A stretch of DNA of 64,000 nt. Origin: Pythium myriotylum (lineage: Eukaryota; Oomycota; Peronosporomycetes; Pythiales; Pythiaceae). Below, one piece after another: positions 23,124-34,649 of this stretch; the first letter of the stretch is position 1; every line of letters starts with the position of its first letter. The position numbers and the translations under genes are program-made. Where the stretch lies: contig JALJCQ010000011.1 of assembly GCA_023091665.1 (NCBI GenBank), forward strand, positions 1,426,001 through 1,490,000, in the 5' to 3' direction. The notes beneath the pieces were generated by a model. The model worked only from the letters and a program-made list of their open reading frames with translations, was not told where the DNA came from and did no database searches.

Positions 23124-23865
23124 TCAGAGTCCGTACTTGGTCGGATCGAACGCTCCAAGTGATGGCAGGCGATCGTCGGCCAAGTGGAAGAGCTCCTCTT
23201 GCTCCTCTTTGGTTGGGTAGTAACGCGAGTCCGGAAGCGCCATAACCTTCATACCAGCCGCGCGCCCAGCCTGGACACCGAGTACTGAGTCTTCGAAAAC
23301 GATGCACTGTGACGGATCGAAATTGTCTCCGAGTAGGCGCTTGCCTGCGGTGAGGAAAATATCTGGCGCCGGCTTGCCTCGCTTGACCTCCTCGTCGTCA
23401 CCGCAGACAATCACTTGGAAGTAAGAGAACAGCTCCTCGTGGAGGCTGCGCTTGACAGCTACAGCGGCTTTGCTGGATGAAGTTGCGACGGCCTATCGAA
23501 ACATGAGTCTCCATGTTCAATGCGCACACTGCAAAATGCATTCGTACCATCGGAATTCCACGCTCGTGCATCTTCTTGATGAATGCCGCAGCGCCCGGCA
23601 TCTCATCCAGCTCGCCATACATGGCTTTCATACCAGCTTCCCACTGAAGCGCCAGGTCCCGCGGCTCGATCTTGCCGTGGAGCTCGAGCTCGTCAATCAC
23701 CATGCGCGTCCATTCAGCACTCGGGCGCCCGAGGATGCTCTTGTTGAGGGCAAAGTGGTAGTCCTTGCCGAACGCCGAGGTGATCTGCTGGATAGCGCGG
23801 CCGCTGATGGGCTCGGTGTCCAGCAGCGTGCCGTCCAGATCGAAGATAAGCGCGCGGCAGGCCAT
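23124..23865 (-). CDS. HAD-superfamily phosphatase (beta-PGM / pseudouridine-5'-phosphatase type)
   Basis: Two exons (23548-23865 and 23124-23492) give about 228 residues. Motif I is FDLDGTLLDT (nucleophile D9, acid D11). Motif II is in ATSSSK right after the intron. Motif III is the lysine of KRGKPAPDIF, and motif IV is FEDSVLGVQAG. An alpha-helical cap between residues 15 and 85 places it in HAD subfamily I, close to the HDHD1/GS1 group that removes phosphate from pseudouridine 5'-phosphate, sugar phosphates or FMN. The exact substrate cannot be read from sequence. It is probably a cytosolic house-cleaning or metabolic phosphatase. Confidence 0.88.
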
Positions 23866-23971
23866 CGACGAAGTGCCTCTTTGGTGCTTGGACGTTTGGA
23901 GAATGGCATTCGTCCGTCCCCTGTCAGTTTGGCCTCATCTGTGACATGTGGCGTTGTCTAGTGAGGAGCTA

Positions 23972-25748
<1,777 letters not shown>

Positions 25749-26482
25749 ATGAAGCGGAGTGAGTGCAGATCACGGCCTCGTGCTGCGCGCTGCGACGCGC
25801 CTGGCCGCCCACGCGCCTCGTAGACACGTTGCAGAATCGTCAGTGGTTCTCGTGAGCTAATTTGCGTCGCGATTGGCGCTTTGTGGCCGTAGATGTGCAG
25901 CTCGGAGTCTTCGGCGGCCTGCTCGTGCTCGCGATCATCGCGGTGATTCTCTCCGCGGCGCTTTATCCGACCCAGTGGGGGCTCTTCGTGCGTACGTTGG
26001 TGCTGACGCTGGGCGTCTAGCCGTGCGCGCGTGTGTGTAATGGTTCTTACGTGTCGCTGCGCTGCTCCTGCTCAGTCCTGCCTTATGTATTGCTGCCCGT
26101 GACGGCTGCAGCCTGCGCCGCAATCGGCGACGACGAAGAGCTCAGGTGACGCCGTCTGCAAGAGCGTATACTCATCATGGTGATTTGTGCTAACGACCGA
26201 GTGCTTGTCCTGTCGCACTCGCAGCGTCTGGAGCAACTTCGGCTGCTTTTTCGAGGCCTTCTTCTGGGTATCCACCGTGGCCGTCCCGTCGCTTCTGCAT
26301 CGCGTCGACGCCGTACGTCTCCTCCGCCGCAGTCGGCTTTATCTAGATGCCGACGGTGCGTCTGATCGCTGTCTCTTCCCATGCAGATCAACGGCTCGCA
26401 GCTCGGCTGGCTCCTCACCGCGGACGTGCTGGTCTTCCTGTCGTTCGTCGGCTTCGCGTGGATCAACTCGGCGGACGACTAG
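25749..26482 (+). CDS. VPS55: Vps55/LEPROT-family endosomal membrane protein
   Basis: Five short exons were assembled by splice sites: 25749-25758, 25893-25991, 26076-26145, 26225-26312 and 26387-26482, total 363 nt, 120 residues. Every junction keeps the frame. The protein starts MKRNVQLGVFGGLLVL and has four hydrophobic helices. The segment WGLFVLLPYVLLPVTAA matches the WWPxxxVLLYVLLP block of plant Vps55. The later part FFWVSTVAVPSLLHRV and LTADVLVFLSFVGFAWI fits helices 3 and 4, and the acidic tail NSADD also fits. Vps55 works with Vps68 in late-endosome-to-vacuole sorting. The first exon has only 10 coding bases, so the start is the least certain part. Confidence 0.8.
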
Positions 26483-26766
26483 CGTCTCCATGTAGCGTAG
26501 AATGTGGTGCGAGAACGAATCGAGAGCCCGCTCATTGCCCTCGAGCAGCTCAGCTGCAGATCCACCTTCCATCATCACTCTCGTCCATAATCTGCGACAT
26601 GTGCACACTTCCTCCTGCTATTGAAGTACGGTTCTTCTACCGATTCCAAGTAGTCGTCCCTGTGACAAGATCTCTTGATCAGGAAGGGTCTCAGCAAGGG
26701 ACGCCCGCCCGCCTCCTCCGCCCGCAGATCTCGATTCGCTGCCTCCCACGCACTCGCTACGCCACC

Positions 26767-28080
26767 ATGTCCATCTCTGTCGGGGCCGCGGGCAAGGTCG
26801 GCGACGGCGTGAACGCCTACTACGTCTTCAAAGTCACGTCCGAGACGTTCTCCGTGGACCCCATCCAGGTCGATCGCCGCTACTCGGATTTCCTCTGGCT
26901 CCACACGCAGCTCGCGCGCCAGTGCGCCGGCTACATCATCCCTCCGCTGCCGGCCAAGGTCGTGCCGCTGCTGCAAGGCCCCGAGTTCCTCGAGCGCCGC
27001 CGCGCCGGGCTCGAAAAGTTCTTGCGCAAGGTCGTCGAGCACGACGAGCTCAAGAACACCAACTACTTCAAGTCGTTCCTCGAATGCTCGCCCGTCGAGC
27101 TCACGGCCATCAAGGCCGAGGCGCAGAAGCACGAGAACGCGCCAGCGTCGGGGCTCTCGCAGAACATGGCGCAGAAGAGCCAGCAGCTCAATAGCTGGTG
27201 GGGCAAGGCGTACCAGCGCATGGCCGAGAACGACAAGGTCAAGATGCTCGCGGCCAAGGCCGGTCGCGACCTCAACAGCGCGAACGTAATCGAAGACCCC
27301 GAGTTCGACAAGCTCAACAAGTACGTCACGGAACTGTACACGCTCGTCAAGGGCATGCAGACTCGCGCGGAGAACGCCCACAAGCAGAACCGGCTCGCGG
27401 CAGGAGCATACTGCGATCTCATCGAGTGCATGTGCTCGATCGCCGACATCGAGCAGTCGTCGCCCAGTGGCGCGTCCTCGAGCGCGCCGTCGGACTTTGG
27501 AGCCGTCCTGTCCTTGCTCGACACTCGTGCGCGGCTGATCGACGCGGAACTTGCCGAGTTCTCCGAGTCGGTTGACTACTTCACGCGCTGGGTTGGCGCT
27601 GTTGTGAGCGCTGTGAACGTGCGTGAGGACCGTCGCTATGTGTACCAGGCCAAACTTGCCGCCAAGAACCAGAACAACAACAACGCGTCTCAGGAGCTGA
27701 TGGAAGCGAAGGAGGAGTTTGAGCGTGTCCATGCGCGCGTGGTGAGCGAGGTCAAGCGATTCCAAGTCGAGAAGTCGGTGGAGCTTCGCCGACTGTTCGC
27801 TCAGTATGCCAAGCTGCAAGTGCAGACCCACGCAGAGTTGGGTGGCGTCGTAGAAGTGGCGAACAAGGCGTTGGATGGCCCCATGGGCGACCAACCTGTG
27901 GCTTACACAGCGAAGCGGCCGTTCTTCCAACCCTCGACGGCCAATAACCAGAAGGAGGACGACCTGAGCGACTCCATGAGTAAGGTGGGGGTTCGGCATG
28001 CAGAATCAACGATGGCCACCAAGAAGGACCCGACACCAGGCAACGAGACAGCGGATCTATACTCGGATGTCTGCTTGTGA
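26767..28080 (+). CDS. PX-BAR sorting nexin (SNX1/2, Vps5 type)
   Basis: A single-exon gene of 437 residues with a strong start context (gccaccATG). The PX domain covers about residues 1-115, with RRYSDFLWL (PI3P-binding arginine, R38) and the proline motif IIPPLPAK. A Vps5-like BAR domain follows (about 190-400), helical and charged, with a typical WW segment (QLNSWWGKAYQRM) between them. The family binds PI3P-rich curved endosomal membranes and drives retromer or ESCPE-1 tubules. The tail after residue 400 is disordered. The gene is convergent with the cyclin gene, with 85 bp between the stop codons. Confidence 0.92.
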   Translation: MSISVGAAGKVGDGVNAYYVFKVTSETFSVDPIQVDRRYSDFLWLHTQLARQCAGYIIPPLPAKVVPLLQGPEFLERRRAGLEKFLRKVVEHDELKNTNYFKSFLECSPVELTAIKAEAQKHENAPASGLSQNMAQKSQQLNSWWGKAYQRMAENDKVKMLAAKAGRDLNSANVIEDPEFDKLNKYVTELYTLVKGMQTRAENAHKQNRLAAGAYCDLIECMCSIADIEQSSPSGASSSAPSDFGAVLSLLDTRARLIDAELAEFSESVDYFTRWVGAVVSAVNVREDRRYVYQAKLAAKNQNNNNASQELMEAKEEFERVHARVVSEVKRFQVEKSVELRRLFAQYAKLQVQTHAELGGVVEVANKALDGPMGDQPVAYTAKRPFFQPSTANNQKEDDLSDSMSKVGVRHAESTMATKKDPTPGNETADLYSDVCL

Positions 28081-28165
28081 GTGGATCTCGGGTCTTTGAG
28101 CTTCGGCACTCCTTCACAAACTTCTGTATGAGCCAAATGTTTATCTTGAGAAAGTAGCTTGATCT

Positions 28166-29190
28166 CTAGCTCGTGGCGTCATGTATCCGCTCTAGCAGCT
28201 GAGCAATTGCTTGAATGTCCTCATCACTAGCAAACCGTGTTATCTTTTCGTTCGCTTCCTCCTCGACACTGCATGAGCAATCTTCACGCACCTTGTCGCG
28301 TAACGATACCACCACTTGGTCTCGGATCCGCCACTGGTTTCCTCCATGATTTTGCTCGCGAGCAAGAGAGATCCTGCGGCTAACGCTGTCGGGGGAAATT
28401 GGAGCGACTCGGTCACAGTTATCAGATCGTTGACGATGGCGAGAGCGCAGTGGGTCGTCGCTTGGCTCAAGCTGCAATGGGAGATATTGAGTGGTCATGG
28501 TGCAACACGACGAACCATCGGGGTGAGTTCGTACCTGAGCTGGCGCGCGTAGTTGAATAAAAATGCATGAGGCAGAACGATGTCGATATCGAACTTGAGC
28601 TCGCGCAAGACGGTCTGCTCCGCGTTGATGAGGCTGCTCTTGAGGTTGGCATAGGACTGCGAGCACACAAAAACTAAGTTAATGGTGGGGATAGCAAGAA
28701 CCGAGACCAGACGCACAGCGTCAGCAGGTAGTGGGTTAGTGGTGTCGTTCATGACGGCGTGGACGACGTTCACGATGCTGCGCAGCGTCCGCGTGACCTC
28801 GCAACTCTTTGCAGACGAAAGCCTCGTGACTTCTCGATCCACATACTTCATCCAGCACGAGGCGCACCTACTTTTGTGGCGAGGAGCACGCACGCGCCGC
28901 CGACCACGTGGTGGTCGAGCTGCGACTCACTGCCGCGCAGTGGGCTCGTCAGTTTGCTGCTCGCTCTGCGCTGGCGACACGCAGCACTCACCCTCTGCTG
29001 GCGTAGAACTGCTGATTGAGAAGGATCGCGGTCGCGGTCGTGGCCTGCGGAGGGCAAACGAAGCCGTGGGACGAGCGGACAGCGGCGAAAGAGACGCGCA
29101 GCTGCTTACCGCGTCCAGCAGCAGGCTCTGCGCGCAGCGACGCACGAACTGGGAGCGCGCGACCGCGCGACGCAGGGCCTCGTCGGCCAT
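28166..29190 (-). CDS. Cyclin L/K-like protein (transcription/splicing cyclin)
   Basis: About seven exons, from ATG 29190 (MADEALRRAVARSQF). The first cyclin fold is seen in TTATAILLNQQFYASR, GGACVLLATK and the block SYANLKSSLINAEQTVLREL, then LPHAFLFNYARQLR, which matches cyclin L/K. The second fold has LQFPPTALAAGSLLLASK and KWWYRYATSVEEEANEKI. Such cyclins partner CDK11, CDK12 or CDK9-type kinases. A 23-nt intron (28269-28291) is needed to join KWWYRYAT to SVEEE. The first intron (29045-29109) removes the expected GxxLRLPQ part of helix 1; the unspliced sequence encodes GKQLR and PPQ in another frame, so the model may hide a one-base sequence error. Confidence 0.8.
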
Positions 29191-29561
29191 TCCACCAATG
29201 CTCTTCCTCCATAATACACTCTCCCCGCAAAAAACGTCGATCGGTTTTAGCACAACATGGCTACATTTCGACGAGGAGCTCCGGTGCTTCCGAATTGTTG
29301 CGTGGAGACGCAGCAAGCATAACGTGAACCGATGGATACGTTTCTCTGAGCGAGCAGGCTCGGTCGCTGTGTAGTTTGAAGTGGTTTAGAGTCGACCCTC
29401 CAGTGCAAATTGCGCCTTCCGCAGTATCGTTTTGACCACCGGTGCGAGTTAGAACATGTGGACCCAAGGGAAACCAAGTCGATATCAAGCAGAAAGCTGT
29501 GCCCCACGTTGACATAAGTGCTGTCGACGTTGAAAACGCGATTGCATGTACACACTCGTAC
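29191..29561. other. Intergenic region between cyclin and IQ-motif gene
   Basis: Both flanking genes run leftward, so this 371-bp stretch holds the 3' UTR of the IQ-motif gene and the promoter of the cyclin gene. Short open frames on the minus strand (29247-29555) show no recognisable protein features. Confidence 0.45.
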
Positions 29562-31500
29562 TCAACAAGCAAGGTCTGCCGGCGTCCGTGTGAGGATGTG
29601 TTCGTGCATCTGATAGGGCGTGAGCACGAGGGCGCTGCACCGCAGAACAGCCTTTTGCACCCACTCGCCGTCGGTTTGCACGGCAAAGTAGTACGCCATG
29701 AAGCTCTTCGGATCCTGGTACCACCCTGAAAGCCCTTGCTGTGTCCCGGGCATTGCCCCGAGCACGCCACACTCGAGTGCCTGCTGATACAGCGCCAATC
29801 GGAACTCTCGGCGAGTACGGTAGCCTCGATAGGCCGACTGGATACGAGTCACGAAACGACCGAACGCCTGGACATGAAATGAGGTTAGTGGACGTCTCAA
29901 AACCACAGAGCTGTGGGTCCGAACTTACCAAGACAGACGTTCTCCGAGTCTCGGGTGATGTCTCGATCAGGATTGTACGTTCTTCGAACAGACGAGTTGG
30001 CGTGGTGAGCGGCTCAACAGGCTCCTCGATCTGGTGGATTATATCGTAAAGGACGTGAAGGATGGTGCTGAGATCGTCCTTGTCTTCGACCAGAACAGCC
30101 CTCGCATCGTCCCGAAAGGACAAGTCCATCTCTTCAGTGTCTGGGACCTTAGCCTTTCGCTCAAGACCCTCCAAGTCCAGTTCGTCCGAGACTGGAAGTC
30201 TCCGAGACGGTTCATCCCCAGGTAGCGTTTCTCCCCACGCGAGCAGTTGGTCCTCCTTATGCATCGCCGGGTCACCGATTAGAGATTGGCGGAAGGCTGT
30301 CGCTTGGGACTGTGAATGCGCCAGCGATGGTAGACTGTGGGCTCCCGCACATGGCCGTCGCCGACGCGGTTCGGGGCTCGAATGTGGGCGGCAGTTTCTT
30401 GAGACAGCCGAGCGAGAAGATGCTTCTCCGGATGGCCCTATGAATTCCGGCGCGGCTGAAAGTTCGCACTGCTCCTTCCAGCAACGAGATTGTACATCAT
30501 CGAGTCTGAAACTTCGATGAGTCGTCTGCGTGCTCCCTTCCACAACGCCTGCCCTATCGTGGACAGCCGCCATTGCGATCTGGCGGGCCTCCTCAAAACT
30601 GGTCACTCCTTCAAATGTGATGGCCTCCAGCCCATCAACGTCCTCGAAAGTGTCAGGGATAGCTTGTCGAGTCGACGCTTTTGGTGCGGGGGGTCCTATC
30701 AGCGAGTTTGGTTTCTTTCGCTTTTTGGGCGATGGAGACGGAGCAGGAAGCTTGGCAGCAGGACTGGATTTCCTGTTTGTTGACCTCAATGGAGAAACTT
30801 CTAAGGAGCGAGGTAAGTTCGAAGTTCGCGATGGCGATGCCTTTGGAGGCGACGACGCCGATCGAGTTGGACGCTCTCGCTTTGGACTTCCACCGGCTGG
30901 CTTCTTCGTTTGGGGCATTTCGAACTGTGTACGCTCTGCATTCTCTCGTCTAAGACGCTCCGGAGACTTGATGCCGTGGAAATTGGGCGACAAAGACTTG
31001 GTGGGGCTCTTTTTCGAATATGTTGTCGTCGTGAATGTCTTCTCTCCGTGCATTTGGATAAGCTTGTCGGGGATTGGATGTACTCCACGAACTCCGTTAA
31101 TGTCGGGCTCAGACTTTCGACTACCAGCTAGAGGCGATCGATCCGACACAAGCGTCACATCGACAATCTGTAGCTCTTTATCGGATGGCTGACCGACCAT
31201 CAGTGCTTGGAGCAAATCGCGTTCGTGTTCTCGCTGAGCGACAAACTTCTTCGTGAGGTATCGACGTTCTTTCTCGCTCGGGCATCTAGCGAGCTGTTCT
31301 TCTCGACGGTTCTCGGCAAGAATGCACTGCTCGATCACTTCCAAGTGCTTCATGGATAGCGCCGACTGGACCGAGCTCTTCTTTCGGATCGCAGGTAAGA
31401 AAACGTTGCCAACATCCCCATTTTGGATCTTTGCGTGGCGCTGCTGCTGTGCCTGCGAAGCCATCGCAAGTAAACGTCGGTGCAGATCCCCGTCATCCAT
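29562..31500 (-). CDS. IQ-motif (calmodulin-binding) protein, unknown function
   Basis: Two exons (about 29929-31500 and 29562-29869) give about 625 residues. The ATG at 31500 (MDDGDLHRRLLAMASQ) is the first one in frame. The N terminus is a charged helix region (KHLEVIEQCILAENRREEQL). A long basic, proline- and serine-rich disordered part follows, with many SP sites typical of kinase targets. After the intron the peptide FVTRIQSAYRGYRTRREF is a clear IQ motif for calmodulin. It precedes an ordered C-terminal domain (GWYQDPKSFMAYYF...VQKAVLRC). I do not recognise the whole protein. A cytoskeletal or ciliary role is possible but not shown. Confidence 0.72.
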
Positions 31501-31678
31501 GGAGTTCAATAATTGATTACTGATCTGGCTCGACACACTTCGTCGTCGTCGACTTCAAATAGCTCCTCATCCTATCTTAGCACAGTCCAAAATACGAATT
31601 TCATGTATCTCGCAAAGTTGGGACGGTTAAGATCGCCACCTTGTACCAGAATCTCAGTATTGATCAGCGTTATATATC

Positions 31679-34349
31679 CTAAGACTTCTTGGCACCGCCA
31701 TACAATGTTGCTGGAATCGCGCGCTCTTCAAACTGTTGGCCGTCATCATCATCTTCTTCTTCTTCGTCTAAGTCGATCTCTTCATCATTTGTAACCTCGA
31801 CTATTTTTTGGCGCACACTTCGTTCGGTTGGTTCATCCGATACACTTCGCTTTAGAGAACTCGGGACGTTCTGGTCTTCATCGTTGACAACTTGAGCCTC
31901 GAGTGCTGCCATGGCATCACCGGAACGCAACGCCCCAGTCGCTGCAGAGGCGGCTGCAACCATACCACCAACAGCAGTCCCAGCACCGGACGGAGTTACT
32001 TGAGGTGCAATCTCGGCTGAAATGTAGTTGACTGTCGAATATTGAGCAACGACAGATCGTTTGATGCGGAGCATCTCCAGGAACGAATGCTCGGAACCAT
32101 GAGCTACTTCGAACTCGTGCCATACACTCCAGAATGATTCCTCGTGCTGGCGCGGATCGCAAAATTGCGAAGCATGCGCGTAGATAGCTCTGGCACGCTC
32201 GAATTCTCCAAGCTTGGTCTCCATATCCGCGAATTTGAGGCTAAGTGGTGGGATATACTTATCTTCTAGCTTTTCGATACCTCGCTGGTAAATATCGCGC
32301 ACCTTGCCCACACCGAAAAACTTATGGGCCTTCTTGATGTATGCGAAGTACATGTCAAGGCGATCTTCCTCCGGCACGGCATCGGTGGCTCGTTCGTACA
32401 CACTCATGACATTTCTCAACATTCCGTGCTTCTCTTCAAACTCTCCGTACTTGTGGTACAGATCCTTAGCGTACTTCTCAGGTGCAGCCTTGATTGCCTG
32501 CTCATGGAGGTCTCTCGCTCTTTCAACCTTGTTGCCACCATACCGCTTCACAAATTTAGTTAAGTAAGCATTCCACAGTTCGAGCGCGTGCGGGAATGTC
32601 GGGAATAGAGCAAGGCCCCGTTCATAAACGCGGAAAGACTCCTCGAAGTACTTGTTTTCTTCCAAATAGTTTGCGTAGTTCAGTACCATCAGGGGTGTGA
32701 TGATCTTGAGATCGAATGCTTGGTCATAAGCCGTTCGCGTTGACTGAAGATCGCCCAAACTCTCCTCTAAGTCCAATCGGAGCGTCCATAGCTTGACGCT
32801 TTGATGGAGCTTATCCTTTGCGCGCAGTGTCGCTTTCTGTCTCAGACGCGCTGTGACCGATTCAGGAACCTCGCAAGCGCTTCGGACAACTTCCAGTGCT
32901 TCATCAAAATTCTCCAATCGCAGTTCCATGTCGGCCCACTCGCAGTGAAGAGCCGCAAGCTCATCGGGTGTTCGATATTCGACCTCGATCGCCCGCTTGA
33001 AGATAGCACGGGCGTCAGGCACGCGTTTGTTCTCTTCATAGAACTTCGCAAACTTGATCCAGATGCCGTTCAGTCGTCCACCTGACTTGAATGGATCGAT
33101 TGTTTTTACTGCTTCAGAAAAAGTTCGGATCACTTTTTGTGGGTCTGCCTTGTGAAGCTGGACACGCTTCTCCCACTCGCGTACATTGTTCGGATTTTGT
33201 CTCAACAGAACCGAGTTGAGCAACAGAGGGCGGCGGTCGGCAACATCCTCGTAGATCTTGAGCAAGCGATCGACCTGTGCCTGGTGGTCAACAGTGTCAC
33301 CGTCTTCTGGCTTCTCTACGAGCTCCATTTCGGTCGTCAGCATGGCCTCAACAAACTGCACATATGCGTCGAAGATCAGACAGAAATCGCGAACAGTCAT
33401 GACCTTCTGGATGCCTTCTTCGTACACGTCCCGCGCAGACTCGAAGAGACCCAGGCGCACGTAGTACGTCGCGAGCGAGCACCAGAGGCGGCCGACTTCG
33501 TCTGTGAACTGCGCGATGCCGCTGCGCAGAATGGCCTCCACGTTCAGCGACTGCGAGACCTCGGTCGGGTGCTGCGAGACCATGTCGCAGAGTTGCATCC
33601 ACAGCGCGTGGGTCGTCTTGGCCGTCGGGTACGTGTCCTGCTGTTGGATGAGAATGATGAGCTGCTCGCTAGCTTCGTCGTACTGCTCGGCCGAGCAGAG
33701 ATAGTCGACGTAGTCCTCGCGCTTGGTCGGCTCCAGCATGAGGTACCGGCGGTAGACGCTGCGCACTGTCGCGGGCACGCTCGAGCGCTTGAGGAACTCG
33801 ACGAAGGGCGTCCAGAGTCGGCCGTGCTGCGTCACGGGCAACGCTCGGAGCGCGCGATTGAACGCGTGGCGCGCGGCCGTGACGCGCTTGGCGTGCTGCA
33901 GCAGCTTGAGGTAGCCGATCCAGAGGCGCGGCATGGTCGGCAGCTGCACGAGCGCGCGTTCGTAGAGCGCGACGAGCGCGTCGTACCCGGGCGCGTCGAG
34001 GCGCTTGCCGCGCACGTGGCTCTCGTGGAACTCGTCCACGTACTTTTTCCAGAGCTTGTAGCTGCGCGGCAGCGCCTGGAGCGCGCGCTCGAAGATCGCA
34101 TAGCGCGTGGTCTGCGGCGCGCTGCCGGCCGCGGCGAGGTACTGGATCCACGCGTGGATCGAGTACGGCTGGTGCGCGACCTCTGCTTCGTGGTCGGCAA
34201 AGGCGCCGTTCGGGAGCGCCTACAGGAGCGAGCAGCACACCGTTAGAGAGAGAATGGAGCGGCGCACGCGACGCCGCGTCGCCCGCACGCGTCGCACGCA
34301 CCGGAGCCGCGTGGGCCGCGCGGAAAGAAGCCACATCCAGCGCCGCCAT
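31679..34349 (-). CDS. SYF1: SYF1/XAB2 pre-mRNA-splicing HAT-repeat protein
   Basis: Two exons: 34302-34349 encodes MAALDVASFRAAHAAP, and 31679-34219 carries the rest, together about 862 residues. The splice gives the conserved start of the first HAT repeat (PYSIHAWIQYLAAA, then RYAIFERALQALPRSYKLW). More than a dozen HAT (half-TPR) repeats follow, such as VYERGLALFPTFPHALELW, and family blocks KYGEFEEKHGMLRN and DPRQHEESFWSVWHEFEV. The tail is acidic (EEIDLDEEEEDDDD). SYF1/XAB2 is the arch-shaped scaffold of the Prp19/NTC complex of the active spliceosome and also acts in transcription-coupled repair. Confidence 0.95.
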
Positions 34350-34649
34350 GGTGCTCGAGTCGGGACGCTCGTCGGGTTGGTTGGCTCGATTCCAAAAAAC
34401 CTCACTCGCATAGGAGGGGTGTACAGGTGGGCTTCGTCAAAGTACGAATATGGCACTACGTGGGGAGAGGCAGTGGAGAGAGGGAATGTAGCCATGTCGG
34501 TCAGTTTTCTTTTGCGGAGCTGCTCGACAGAATTAGTGAGCGCCGAGTTGCCACGCTTCTGGTCGAGCGGCTATTTGCAGCGCCGTTGTCTGTCGCGGAG
34601 GCGCGTGACAGCAAGCGAGCGAGCAGCTCCGCGGCCCGTGGCGGCCGAC
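34350..34649. promoter_or_regulatory. Divergent promoter region SYF1 / P4-ATPase
   Basis: A 300-bp gap lies between the start codons of the divergently transcribed SYF1 and flippase genes. No coding content or named element is seen. Confidence 0.45.
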
